From the NCBI GenBank assembly GCA_038256525.1, contig JBBSKF010000030.1, forward strand, positions 1-27,468: 27,468 nucleotides of DNA, given 5' to 3'. The notes under the pieces are model-generated. The model did not search any database. It had not been told where the DNA came from and saw nothing but the letters and a program-made list of their open reading frames with translations. This document shows, piece after piece, positions 8,267 through 14,980 of this stretch. The stretch's first letter is position 1, and each line of letters opens with the position of its first letter. A program made the translations under genes and the position numbers. This stretch comes from SCTD01 sp038256525. Lineage in GTDB: Bacteria; Actinomycetota; Actinomycetes; Mycobacteriales; SCTD01.

Positions 8267-8297
8267 GTGCTTGCTGCTGCAAGCGTACGGCAAGCAC
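8267..8297. repeat. 8-bp inverted repeat with an alternative nested hairpin
   Basis: GTGCTTGC (8267-8274) and GCAAGCAC (8290-8297) are perfect reverse complements 15 nt apart. A third copy of the half-site, GCAAGC (8279-8284), can pair with GCTTGC (8269-8274) across a 4-nt loop. So the left arm has two possible partners. The element lies between the marP stop and the start of the gene at 8247, where it could be an operator, an attenuator or a weak terminator after marP. No T-run follows it on the minus strand. Confidence 0.5.
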
Positions 8298-8311
8298 CGC
8301 CGCCGCGCTGC

Positions 8312-9499
8312 TCAGTCGCAGCCGCGGGTGCTCACCCGCGCGGTCCCCGAGATCCCCGCCGAAGCCGGCCCGGAGGCCTCGTCGGCGGTCAGTGCATAGC
8401 CGATCGAAGGATCGCTTGCCGCAGCCGCAAAGATCACGCCGATCACCCGTCCCTGCGGGTCGATCAAGGGTCCGCCCGAGTTGCCCGGCTGCACGAGCCC
8501 CTTGAGCGAGTAGATGTCGCGGACGAGGACGCTCTCGTTGTAGATGTCCGGGCCCCGGGCGTCCTGCCGGAGCACGACCCGGGCGGCGTCGGCCTGGAAG
8601 GGCCCGTCGTTCGGGTAGCCGACCACGATCGCGTCGTCCCCGGTCTCGGCGGCCTCGGTCGCGAAGGCGAGCGGGGGCCGGGAAAGGCCCTCGACGGCGA
8701 GCACCGCGAGGTCGCGACCGGGGTCGTACACCACCACCCGCGCCGGGAGCTTGCGGTCACCGACCTCGACCATCGGCTCGTCCACCCCCGCAATCACATG
8801 GGCGTTGGTCATGACCCGGCCCGGCGCGTAGACGAAGCCGGTGCCCTCGATGCGTCGACGGCAGGACTCCGCCAAGCCGGTGATCTTCAGCACGCTCGGC
8901 TGGACTGTCTTCACGACAGGGCTCGCGGTCAAGGCCGGGTCCGCCGGGGGCACGTCGCGCAGCTCCGGGGGGCGCAGCTCCTCGAAGACCTCGGGGAAGC
9001 CGCGCTCGTCGATCAGGTCTCGGAAGGAGTCGAAGAATCGCCGCCCGCTGTCGGGGAGCAGATCGTCGACGGTGGTGATGACCACCGAGTTCCGCACCTG
9101 CGTGGCGAGTGTCGGGTAGGGCGAGGAGGCCACTGCCCGGCCGACGAGCCAGGCGACGAGCAGCAGGCCGACGACGCTGACGATCGCCCCGCCGGCCGCG
9201 TCCAGGTTGCGGGCTGTGCTCCAGGTGAGGCGGCGGCGCAGCGCACCGCCGACAAGCGTGGCCAGCAGCTGTCCGATGCTGGCGGCGATGAAGACGATGG
9301 CGACCCCGACGACGGCACGGGGGTAGTTCGTGAGGAACGGGAGCTCCGCGATGTCCGGGGCCAGCTTGGCGCCAAGGACGCCACCGCCGAGGAAGCCGAC
9401 GAAGGAGAGCAGGCCGACCACCAGCCCCTGCCGGTAGCCGGAGATGGCGAACAGCACGGCCGCGACGATCAGCACGATGTCGAGCAGGTACTCGGGCAT
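8312..9499 (-). CDS. marP: MarP-type membrane-bound periplasmic serine protease
   Basis: A 395-residue protein with four N-terminal membrane helices (CvpA/colicin V production-like, residues about 5-122) followed by a trypsin-like protease domain. The triad is His234 in NAHVIAG, Asp263 in GRDLAVL and Ser341 in QPGNSGGPL. Cys213 and Cys394 sit where the disulfide of M. tuberculosis MarP (Rv3671c, Cys214-Cys395, 397 residues) lies. MarP acts outside the membrane and is needed for acid and oxidative stress resistance in mycobacteria, where it cleaves the peptidoglycan hydrolase RipA. The ATG at 9499 is preceded by TAGGTT at 6 nt, so the mRNA is probably leaderless and separate from the upstream Nudix gene, 29 nt away. 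Confidence 0.93.
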   Translation of the reverse strand: MPEYLLDIVLIVAAVLFAISGYRQGLVVGLLSFVGFLGGGVLGAKLAPDIAELPFLTNYPRAVVGVAIVFIAASIGQLLATLVGGALRRRLTWSTARNLDAAGGAIVSVVGLLLVAWLVGRAVASSPYPTLATQVRNSVVITTVDDLLPDSGRRFFDSFRDLIDERGFPEVFEELRPPELRDVPPADPALTASPVVKTVQPSVLKITGLAESCRRRIEGTGFVYAPGRVMTNAHVIAGVDEPMVEVGDRKLPARVVVYDPGRDLAVLAVEGLSRPPLAFATEAAETGDDAIVVGYPNDGPFQADAARVVLRQDARGPDIYNESVLVRDIYSLKGLVQPGNSGGPLIDPQGRVIGVIFAAAASDPSIGYALTADEASGPASAGISGTARVSTRGCD

Positions 9500-9505
9500 T
9501 GCCGC

Positions 9506-9511
9506 AACCTA
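9506..9511 (-). promoter_or_regulatory. Predicted leaderless -10 box of marP (TAGGTT)
   Basis: On the minus strand TAGGTT is followed by 6 nt and then the ATG of marP, which puts the expected transcription start on the A of the start codon. No Shine-Dalgarno is well placed. A weak -35-like GTGACG lies about 15 nt upstream, at 9532-9527. The box falls in the 29-nt gap after the Nudix gene, so it is a promoter internal to a same-strand gene group. Confidence 0.5.
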
Positions 9512-9528
9512 TTGCAACGCCTCGCCCG

Positions 9529-10233
9529 TCACGTGGAGCGGTGTACGGGCCGACCCGAGGGAAAGCTCGCCCCTCGGGCGGCAAGGGCCACCGTCTGCTC
9601 GTCGAGCATGCGTACCCGCTCGCGGTCCCACGGCTGCTCCAGACCTGCCAGGTGCAGCAGCGTGTCCAGCACACCGGCAGTGAAGCCCCAGACGAGCAGG
9701 CCCCGAACCTGGAAGGCCGGCCCGATCCATCCGCTGGGATGGGTCACCTGCAGGCGGGAGGCCGGATCCGTCAGCTCCGCGAGCGGCACCCTCGCGACCG
9801 CTGCGACCTCAGCCGTGTCGACCACTCCGACCGCATGCGGCTGCCGCCACCACGCCACCACCGGATGGACCACGAAGCCGGACGGCGGCAGCCACAGCGC
9901 CGGCAGGGTGGCGAGCACCTGCACGGTGGCGGGGTCGAGGCCGACCTCCTCGGTGGCCTCGCGCAGCGCGGCGCGGACCGGCCCTTGACCCGCCGGGTCC
10001 CCGTCGTGCGGGTCCAGCGCGCCACCCGGGAAGGCCGGCTGGCCGGCGTGCGAACGCATGGTGCTCGCTCGCTCGATGAGCAGGACGTCCGACCCGCTCG
10101 GGCCGTCGGCGAACAGCACGAGCACTGCCGAGTGACGCCCGCCGGTCGCGGGCGGCACGAAGCGGCTGAGCTGCTCCCCGCGTACGCCCGGCAGTGCTTC
10201 GGCGAGCTGCTGCAACCAGGGCGGAGGTGTCAT
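9529..10233 (-). CDS. Nudix hydrolase, CoA pyrophosphatase type
   Basis: A 234-residue Nudix hydrolase. The UPF0035/CoA-diphosphatase signature LLIERASTMRSHAGQPAFPGG (residues 51-71) leads into the Nudix box, which ends in AALREATEEVGLD (88-100). These enzymes split CoA and its derivatives into acyl-phosphopantetheine and 3',5'-ADP; substrate assignment here rests on the signature only. It corresponds in position to Rv3672c of M. tuberculosis. The ATG at 10233 overlaps the nth stop (ATGA), so it is translationally coupled to nth. The frame is open far upstream, but that part is a shadow of nth. In M. tuberculosis a thioredoxin-like gene lies between these two; here they overlap. Confidence 0.9.
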   Translation of the reverse strand: MTPPPWLQQLAEALPGVRGEQLSRFVPPATGGRHSAVLVLFADGPSGSDVLLIERASTMRSHAGQPAFPGGALDPHDGDPAGQGPVRAALREATEEVGLDPATVQVLATLPALWLPPSGFVVHPVVAWWRQPHAVGVVDTAEVAAVARVPLAELTDPASRLQVTHPSGWIGPAFQVRGLLVWGFTAGVLDTLLHLAGLEQPWDRERVRMLDEQTVALAARGASFPSGRPVHRST

Positions 10234-10967
10234 GGATCGACCTCGACCGCGGCTGGGCCCTTGACGAGCCCGGTCGCCACTGCCGGATCGGTGGGACCAC
10301 GACCGTAGGACGGGCACAGCGCAGCGAGCCCGCAGGCCCCGCAGGCGGGCTTCCTCGAATGACAGACCCGCCGTCCGTGGAAGATCACCCGATGGCTGAA
10401 CATCGTCCACTCGGCGCGCGGAAGGAGTGCGGCGACCACGGTCTCCACCTGGACCGGGTCCTCGAGCGCCGTCCAGCCGAACCGACGCACGAGGCGTCCG
10501 AAGTGCGTGTCCACGGTCAGCCCCGGGAGCCCGAAGGCGTTGCCGAGCACGACATTGGCGGTCTTGCGGCCGATGCCCGGCAGGGCGACCAGGTCGGGCA
10601 GTCGGGCCGGTACCTGACCGCCGTGCCGCTCCACCAAGCCGGCACCGAGCCCGATCAGGCTGCTCGTCTTGTTGCGGAAGAACCCGGTCGGGCGGATCAG
10701 CGCCTCCAGCTCGGCCCGATCCGCGCCGGCGTAGTCCGCCGCCGTCGGGTAGCGGCGGAACAGCGCCGGGGTGACCTCGTTGACCCGCTTGTCGGTGCAC
10801 TGCGCGGACAGGATCGTGGCGACCGCCAGCTCCAGGGGAGTACGGAAGTCGAGCTCGCAGTGGGCGTCGGGGTGCAGGTGCGCCAGCTCGCGGGCGATGC
10901 GCCGGGCCCGCCGGGTCACCGCCACCGGGCTCGCCGAGAGCCCGCCCCCCGCCCTGACACCCGCCAT
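10230..10967 (-). CDS. nth: Endonuclease III, base-excision DNA glycosylase/AP lyase
   Basis: A 245-residue Nth, the same length as the M. tuberculosis protein. The helix-hairpin-helix is LPGIGRKTANVVLGNAFG (residues 129-146) with catalytic Lys135, and the catalytic Asp153 is in TVDTHFGRLVRR. A [4Fe-4S] cluster is bound by Cys202, Cys209, Cys212 and Cys218 (C-X6-C-X2-C-X5-C). The enzyme removes oxidised pyrimidines from DNA and nicks at the abasic site. The ATG at 10967 has no Shine-Dalgarno but has TAAAAT exactly 6 nt upstream, predicting a leaderless mRNA. It is divergent from the rsiG-like gene, and the 132-nt space between them must carry both promoters. Confidence 0.96.
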   Translation of the reverse strand: MAGVRAGGGLSASPVAVTRRARRIARELAHLHPDAHCELDFRTPLELAVATILSAQCTDKRVNEVTPALFRRYPTAADYAGADRAELEALIRPTGFFRNKTSSLIGLGAGLVERHGGQVPARLPDLVALPGIGRKTANVVLGNAFGLPGLTVDTHFGRLVRRFGWTALEDPVQVETVVAALLPRAEWTMFSHRVIFHGRRVCHSRKPACGACGLAALCPSYGRGPTDPAVATGLVKGPAAVEVDP

Positions 10968-10973
10968 CAGCCG

Positions 10974-10979
10974 ATTTTA
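10974..10979 (-). promoter_or_regulatory. Predicted leaderless -10 box of nth (TAAAAT)
   Basis: TAAAAT on the minus strand, close to the TATAAT consensus and conspicuous in this GC-rich context, is followed by 6 nt and the nth ATG. No convincing -35 is seen 17-18 nt upstream. Transcription is expected to begin at the start codon. Confidence 0.6.
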
Positions 10980-11099
10980 GGCCGCAGGCATCCGGGTGGC
11001 CTGCCGTTGCGCCGGGCGGGTGACGCTGCTCAAGAATCTCCGGCCCCCTGACGAGCCAGGAACAGACGGTTCCAGATGGGACCGCACGACGGAGGCAAC

Positions 11100-11639
11100 A
11101 TGCCCATCTCGGCCGCACCACCGCTTCGGCGCAAGGGTGAGCCACGGCCGGTGCCGACGCGCAACGACGCCTACCGGCACCTGTCGATCGACGGGTTGCG
11201 GACCTGCCGCAGCGCGTTGATCGCGGAGGAGAGCAACGTGTCGTACTGGCGTCGAATCCTGCAGGCACGGCTCGATGTGGTGTCGGCGAGCAGCAACGGA
11301 CGACGGCTCGACATCGAGCGGCTGCGACCGGTGCTCACGACCGAGCGCCTCGGTGCCGGCCGACAGGCGCTGGTCGCAACGCTCCCGGTCGATGCCCTTC
11401 CACCCCTGCCCAACCTGTCAGAGTTGTGGGAGCGCCGGGTGGGCGACCACGACGAAGCCGGTCAGCGCGCCTTCGCCGAGGACCTCGGAGCCGCGGAGGC
11501 TTCGCTCTCGTCCTACCGCAGCGCCCTGCACGTGCGGATCGCCGAGGCGACGGCTGAGCTCATCGCGCGCTATCGCGAGCAGCCGTCCCTGTGCCTGACC
11601 GCCCTGCCGCTCGAACCGGCGCGGCGAGCCAGCGCCTGA
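11100..11639 (+). CDS. rsiG: RsiG-like c-di-GMP-binding anti-sigma factor
   Basis: A 179-residue mostly helical protein. Residues 44-59 match the RsiG c-di-GMP signature E(X)3S(X)2R(X)3Q(X)3D exactly: Glu44, Ser48, Arg51, Gln55, Asp59. A second copy in the last long helix is partial: Glu133, Ser137, Arg140, then His144 and Ala148 in place of Gln and Asp. In Streptomyces venezuelae RsiG holds the sporulation sigma factor WhiG inactive when loaded with c-di-GMP, using two helices that each carry the motif. The ATG at 11100 has GGAGG at 11091-11095, 4 nt before it. A frame-linked start at 11076 lacks this. Neighbours are nth (divergent), a small membrane protein and crp. The sigma partner is not in the window. 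No membrane segment is visible. Confidence 0.8.
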   Translation: MPISAAPPLRRKGEPRPVPTRNDAYRHLSIDGLRTCRSALIAEESNVSYWRRILQARLDVVSASSNGRRLDIERLRPVLTTERLGAGRQALVATLPVDALPPLPNLSELWERRVGDHDEAGQRAFAEDLGAAEASLSSYRSALHVRIAEATAELIARYREQPSLCLTALPLEPARRASA

Positions 11640-11682
11640 CCCCGGTCTGGCCTGACGCTGCCCGTAGGAGGATGCTGATCAG

Positions 11683-11934
11683 GTGTCGAACAACGTCACC
11701 CTGCTCCTCGTCGCCCTGGTGGTGCCTTTCCTGCTGCTGGCACTGATGCTCTGCATGGAACGGGTGGAGCGACCGCTGCGGGTGGACTCGGTGAGTGAGC
11801 AGCTCGAGACCTTCCTGGACACGGCCCGTCCGGACGAGGTCGAGACGTACGTCAGTGAGGGGTTCGCGCCTGCGCTCGAGCGCTACTGGCGACGACGCCG
11901 GATCACCCGCCTGCTGCCCGGGCGCCCCCGCTGA
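11683..11934 (+). CDS. Small single-pass membrane protein upstream of crp
   Basis: An 83-residue protein with one membrane helix (about residues 5-24), then a charged tail ending in RRRRITRLLPGRPR, so the C-terminus is probably cytoplasmic. A conserved-looking acidic stretch (SVSEQLETFLDTARPDEVETYV) lies in between. It occupies the place of Rv3675, the membrane protein next to crp in M. tuberculosis, though it is shorter. The GTG at 11683 is the only start that keeps the helix. AGGAGG at 11666-11671 lies 11 nt before it, a long spacing. The stop is 18 nt before crp, so the two are likely co-transcribed. Function unknown. Confidence 0.72.
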   Translation: MSNNVTLLLVALVVPFLLLALMLCMERVERPLRVDSVSEQLETFLDTARPDEVETYVSEGFAPALERYWRRRRITRLLPGRPR

Positions 11935-11952
11935 GCATGCGAGACTCCCACC

Positions 11953-12636
11953 GTGAACACCGACAGCGAGGTGCTCGCCCGGGCCGGGCTCTTCCAGGGC
12001 GTCTCCCCGCAGGACCGGGAGGCGCTGTCTGCCGGACTGGCGTTCGCCGAGTTCTCCCGCGGCCAGGACGTCTTCGTCGAGGGCGAGCAGGGCGACACGC
12101 TCTACATCGTCCTGACCGGGAAGATCAAGGTCGGGCGGCGGGCGGCTGACGGGCGCGAGAACATGCTGTCGGTCATGGGTCCGTCGGACATGTTCGGTGA
12201 GCTCTCGCTGTTCGACCCCGGTCCCCGGACCGCCACGGCCACGGTCCTCGTCGACGCCCGGCTGGCCTCGCTCGCGCACCCCTCGCTGCGGCCGTGGATC
12301 ACCGACCGGCCCGAGATCGCCGAGCAGCTGCTGCGCGTGCTCGCCCGCCGACTGCGCCGCACCAACGATGCCGTCGCCGACCTGATCTTCACCGACGTCC
12401 CCGGCCGGGTGGCCAAGGCGCTGCTCGGGCTCGCCGACCGCTTCGGCACCGAGGAGGCCGACGGGGTGCGCGTGCACCACGACCTCACCCAGGAGCAGCT
12501 GGCCCAGCTGGTCGGCGCGTCCCGGGAGACGGTCAACAAGGCGCTCGCCGACTTCAGTGCGCGGGGGTGGATGCGGGTCGACTCGCGGGCCGTGACGATC
12601 CTGGACGCCGATCGGCTGGCGCGCCGGGCGCGCTGA
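11953..12636 (+). CDS. crp: cAMP receptor protein, Crp/GlxR-type global regulator
   Basis: A 227-residue Crp-family regulator very close to M. tuberculosis Crp (Rv3676, 224 residues) and corynebacterial GlxR. The cyclic-nucleotide-binding domain carries the phosphate-binding cassette MFGELSLFDPGPRTATA (residues 80-96, with Glu83 and Arg92), and the C-helix has RRTNDAVADLIF. The winged HTH is LTQEQLAQLVGASRETVNKAL (178-198). It should bind cAMP as a dimer and recognise GTG-N8-CAC sites. The GTG start at 11953 matches the family N-terminus. It has no Shine-Dalgarno; GAGACT lies 6 nt before it. It ends before a large inverted repeat and a strong hairpin terminator. Confidence 0.95.
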   Translation: MNTDSEVLARAGLFQGVSPQDREALSAGLAFAEFSRGQDVFVEGEQGDTLYIVLTGKIKVGRRAADGRENMLSVMGPSDMFGELSLFDPGPRTATATVLVDARLASLAHPSLRPWITDRPEIAEQLLRVLARRLRRTNDAVADLIFTDVPGRVAKALLGLADRFGTEEADGVRVHHDLTQEQLAQLVGASRETVNKALADFSARGWMRVDSRAVTILDADRLARRAR

Positions 12637-12650
12637 GGCGCCCCCGGGGG

Positions 12651-12713
12651 TGATCCACGCGGAGTTTGAGGTGCTGGACGGACGGCGAAGCACCTGAAAG
12701 TCCGCGTGGATCA
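12651..12713. repeat. 63-nt near-perfect inverted repeat in the crp/MBL intergenic region
   Basis: The 25-nt arms 12651-12675 and 12689-12713 are reverse complements at 23 of 25 positions. They begin and end TGATCCACGCGGA...TCCGCGTGGATCA, and the two mismatches (G opposite G) flank a TTT/AAA segment. The loop is 13 nt (GGACGGACGGCGA). The element starts 15 nt after the crp stop. It is much longer than a terminator needs, a separate terminator follows it, and it looks like a dispersed palindromic intergenic element, though other copies cannot be sought here. No coding potential is seen in it. Confidence 0.8.
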
Positions 12714-12719
12714 GCAGTC

Positions 12720-12758
12720 CGGTGTGGGGGCCGGGCGGGTCACCCGGCCACCACACCG
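12720..12758. terminator. Strong hairpin between convergent crp and MBL genes
   Basis: Stem 12720-12735 pairs with 12743-12758 (CGGTGTGG...CCACACCG outside, CCGGG/CCCGG inside) with one mismatch (G12728/A12750) and a 7-nt loop. It lies between the crp stop and the stop of the minus-strand hydrolase gene and can serve both directions. There is no T-run, as is common for actinobacterial terminators. Confidence 0.75.
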
Positions 12759-12801
12759 CGTGCTCCTCGAATGAGCGAAGCCCGGCTGCTGGGGCGCAGC
12801 A

Positions 12802-13569
12802 CTACTGACCTCGGTGCCCGAGGTAGTCGAGCTGGGCCCGTACCGACAGCAGTGCCGCCGGCCACAAGGAACGATCGACGTCGGCATAGACGCTCGCCAC
12901 CACCTGCGCAGGGGTGACTGCTCCGCCCGCGAGCGCCTCGCGCACCTGACCGAGGCGAGCCTCGCGATGGCGCAGGTAGTGCTCGGCGACCACCCCCGCG
13001 CTCGGCAGCTCAGGACCGTGCCCGGGCAGCACGGTCAGCTCACCGAGCTCCCGCAGGCGGCGCAGCGAGTCGAGGTAGTCACCCAGCAGTCCGTCGGGGT
13101 GCGCCACGACCGAGGTGCCCCGCCCCAGGATCGTGTCCCCGGTCAGGACCGCGGCGTCACCGGACTCACCGCGCAGCACGAACGACAGTGAGTCGGCGGA
13201 GTGGCCTGGTGTCGCCAGGACCCGAAGCTCCACCCCCGCGGACGCGATCACGTCCCCTTCGCCGAGCCCGTGCTCCCCGAGCCGGTGCGCCGGGTCGAGG
13301 GCGCGGACGGGCGCCCCGGTCAGCTCGGCAAGACGTCCGGCGCCGGCACTGTGGTCGGCGTGCCCGTGCGTCAGCAGCACGACGGCGACCGGGCCGGCGG
13401 CGGCGACCTCGGCGAGATGACGTTCGTCCAGCGGGCCGGGGTCCACCACGACACAGCGGTCCTCACCGGGCGCCCGCAGCACCCAGGTGTTCGTGCCCTC
13501 CAGCGTCATCGGCCCCGGGTTCGGGGCGAGCACGACCGCCGCCGTCTCGGTGACCTGACGCATCGTCAT
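12802..13569 (-). CDS. Metallo-beta-lactamase-fold hydrolase
   Basis: A 255-residue MBL-fold protein of the LACTB2/glyoxalase II-like kind, in the position of Rv3677c. The metal ligands are all present: His68, His70, Asp72 and His73 in THGHADHS, His123 in TPGHSADS, Asp145 in LTGDTILG and His184 in LPGHG. A two-metal hydrolase is expected. The substrate (thioester, RNA or other) is not known. Two in-frame ATGs, at 13569 and 13563, are possible; the first is given. It starts 9 nt after the stop of the Nudix gene and is the last gene of a minus-strand group that ends at the hairpin 12720-12758. Confidence 0.88.
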   Translation of the reverse strand: MTMRQVTETAAVVLAPNPGPMTLEGTNTWVLRAPGEDRCVVVDPGPLDERHLAEVAAAGPVAVVLLTHGHADHSAGAGRLAELTGAPVRALDPAHRLGEHGLGEGDVIASAGVELRVLATPGHSADSLSFVLRGESGDAAVLTGDTILGRGTSVVAHPDGLLGDYLDSLRRLRELGELTVLPGHGPELPSAGVVAEHYLRHREARLGQVREALAGGAVTPAQVVASVYADVDRSLWPAALLSVRAQLDYLGHRGQ

Positions 13570-13578
13570 CGCCCCGAC

Positions 13579-14331
13579 TCAGGCGCCGTCACCGGGCAGG
13601 ACGAGTGCGACAGAACCGTCCTTGCCGACCCGCGACTGCGGCAGGATCGTGCGGATGGACCGCTCGGCCGCCAGAGCGCTGTCGACATCCGAATAGGCGG
13701 CGAGCTCCTGCAGCACCGCGACCGTCGGCGGCATCAGGCCGGCGCCGGACGTCAAGGCGTCCGCGGGCCGCAACCAGCGGCGCTCGTCGGCCTCCCCACC
13801 GACATCCCGGCAGACCTGCGCTGTCGGCATCCGAGCGAGCAGGAACCGGGTGTCGAAGCGGCGGACCGCGACCGCAGGGGTGATCCAGTGCGCCAGCGGG
13901 CGCAGCAGATCGGTACGAAGGACCAGCGACCGCCGAGCCAGCAGCTCCGGCAACGACTGCTCGCGAGCCTCGAGGGCGGCCCGTTCGGCCTCCCAGGCGT
14001 CGCCGCCGACGTCCGTCAGCAGGGCCCCGCCCTCGCCTGACCCGGCGAGCAGGACCCCGGTCTCCTCGAAGGTCTCGCGGACGCCGGCACACACCAGCGC
14101 ACGAGCCAGCGGTTCGTCGCAACCAAACGCGCGCGCCCAGAACGCTGGAGCCGGGCCGGCCCAGGGCACATCGACAGCGGCATCCCCAGGGTCCACCGAC
14201 CCGCCGGGGAAGACGTGCATACCACCGGCGAAGGCCATCCCCGCCACCCGCCGCAGCAGGTAGACCTCCGGGCCGGCGCGGGTGTCGCGCAGCAGCGCCA
14301 CGGTGGCCGCGTTGCGCACGAGCGCCGCCAC
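13579..14331 (-). CDS. NUDT19-like Nudix hydrolase
   Basis: A 250-residue Nudix protein with a split Nudix box. FAGGMHVFPGGSVDPGD (residues 34-50) is separated by about 30 residues from the core VCAGVRETFEETGVLLA (80-96), which carries the RETFEETG metal-binding glutamates. An insertion of this type inside the box is known from NUDT19/RP2-type CoA diphosphatases. CoA or acyl-CoA is therefore the likeliest substrate, by family only. The GTG start at 14331 directly follows the RidA stop (TGAGTG, no gap). It is not part of the M. tuberculosis version of this block as I remember it. Together with the Nudix at 9529, the window has two probable CoA-cleaving enzymes. Confidence 0.85.
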   Translation of the reverse strand: MAALVRNAATVALLRDTRAGPEVYLLRRVAGMAFAGGMHVFPGGSVDPGDAAVDVPWAGPAPAFWARAFGCDEPLARALVCAGVRETFEETGVLLAGSGEGGALLTDVGGDAWEAERAALEAREQSLPELLARRSLVLRTDLLRPLAHWITPAVAVRRFDTRFLLARMPTAQVCRDVGGEADERRWLRPADALTSGAGLMPPTVAVLQELAAYSDVDSALAAERSIRTILPQSRVGKDGSVALVLPGDGA

Positions 14332-14787
14332 TCAGCGAACCTCGACGACCAGCTCGATCTCGACGGGAGTGTCCAGGGGGAGCGACGCGACACCGACAGC
14401 GGAGCGGGCATGCCGACCCGCCTCCCCGAACACCTCGCCCAGCAGCTCGGATGCACCGTTGACGACCGCGGGCTGGCCGGTGAACTCCGGCGTCGAAGCG
14501 ACGAAGCCCACGACCTTCACCACCCGGACCACTGCGGACAGGCCCACCAGCGCGTCGATCGCCGCCAGCGCGTTGAGCGCGCACAGCCGCGCGAGCTCCT
14601 TCGCCTGCTCCGGCTGAACGAGGGCGCCGACCTTGCCGACGGCCGGCAGTGAGCCATCGACCATCGGCAGCTGACCGGAGGTGAACACCAGCGAGCCGCT
14701 TCGCACCGCCGGCACGTACGCGGCCACCGGGGGCACCACGGTCGGCAGGGTCAGCCCGAGCTCGGCGAGGCGCTCGTGGACATCCAC
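14332..14787 (-). CDS. RidA/YjgF-family protein
   Basis: A 151-residue member of the Rid superfamily, longer than archetypal RidA (about 128), as in the Rv3678c-type proteins. The C-terminal signature HARSAVGVASLPLDTPVEIELVVEV contains the Arg (Arg128) that corresponds to the imine-binding arginine of RidA, so enamine/imine deaminase activity is possible. The opening LAELGLTLPTVVPPVAAYVPAV is typical of this subgroup. The GTG start at 14787 lies 7 nt after the stop of the DUF4177 gene, and the stop is followed at once by the GTG of the Nudix gene. Translational coupling across the group is likely. Confidence 0.88.
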   Translation of the reverse strand: MDVHERLAELGLTLPTVVPPVAAYVPAVRSGSLVFTSGQLPMVDGSLPAVGKVGALVQPEQAKELARLCALNALAAIDALVGLSAVVRVVKVVGFVASTPEFTGQPAVVNGASELLGEVFGEAGRHARSAVGVASLPLDTPVEIELVVEVR

Positions 14788-14794
14788 GAGCGCG

Positions 14795-14953
14795 TCAGTC
14801 CTTCGGGCGCTTCAGGTAGGCGACGACCTGCTCACCGCCACCCGGACCGGGGACCACCTGGACGAGCTCCCACCCGTCCTGCCCCCAGTTGTCGAGGATC
14901 TGCTTCGTCGCGTGGACGAGCAGGGGAACCGTGCTGTACTCCCACTTCTGCAT
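14795..14953 (-). CDS. Small DUF4177 protein
   Basis: A 52-residue protein starting MQKWEYSTVPLL and containing DNWGQDGWELVQV (residues 21-33). That is the DUF4177 pattern: an N-terminal WEY strand, then a GxDGWELV turn and strand. It corresponds to the small gene Rv3678A of M. tuberculosis. Function is unknown. The ATG at 14953 has TAGGCT 6 nt upstream and no Shine-Dalgarno, so a leaderless start is likely. The stop lies 7 nt before the RidA start. Confidence 0.88.
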   Translation of the reverse strand: MQKWEYSTVPLLVHATKQILDNWGQDGWELVQVVPGPGGGEQVVAYLKRPKD

Positions 14954-14959
14954 GTGGCA

Positions 14960-14965
14960 AGCCTA
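14960..14965 (-). promoter_or_regulatory. Predicted leaderless -10 box of the DUF4177 gene (TAGGCT)
   Basis: TAGGCT on the minus strand is followed by 6 nt and the ATG at 14953. It lies in the 27-nt gap after the whiB gene and would allow the DUF4177-RidA-Nudix-MBL group to be transcribed independently of whiB. Confidence 0.5.
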
Positions 14966-14980
14966 GCCGCGATGCAGAGG

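Noticed and set aside
8183..9988. 601-codon plus-strand open frame opposite marP and the Nudix gene
   Set aside because: Longer than the real genes but only an artefact of GC-rich third positions; the MarP triad and Nudix box are on the other strand.
11019..11034. Possible Crp site upstream of the rsiG-like gene (GGTGA-N6-TCAAG)
   Set aside because: The right half matches only 3 of 5 bases and breaks the CAC core; too weak to list.
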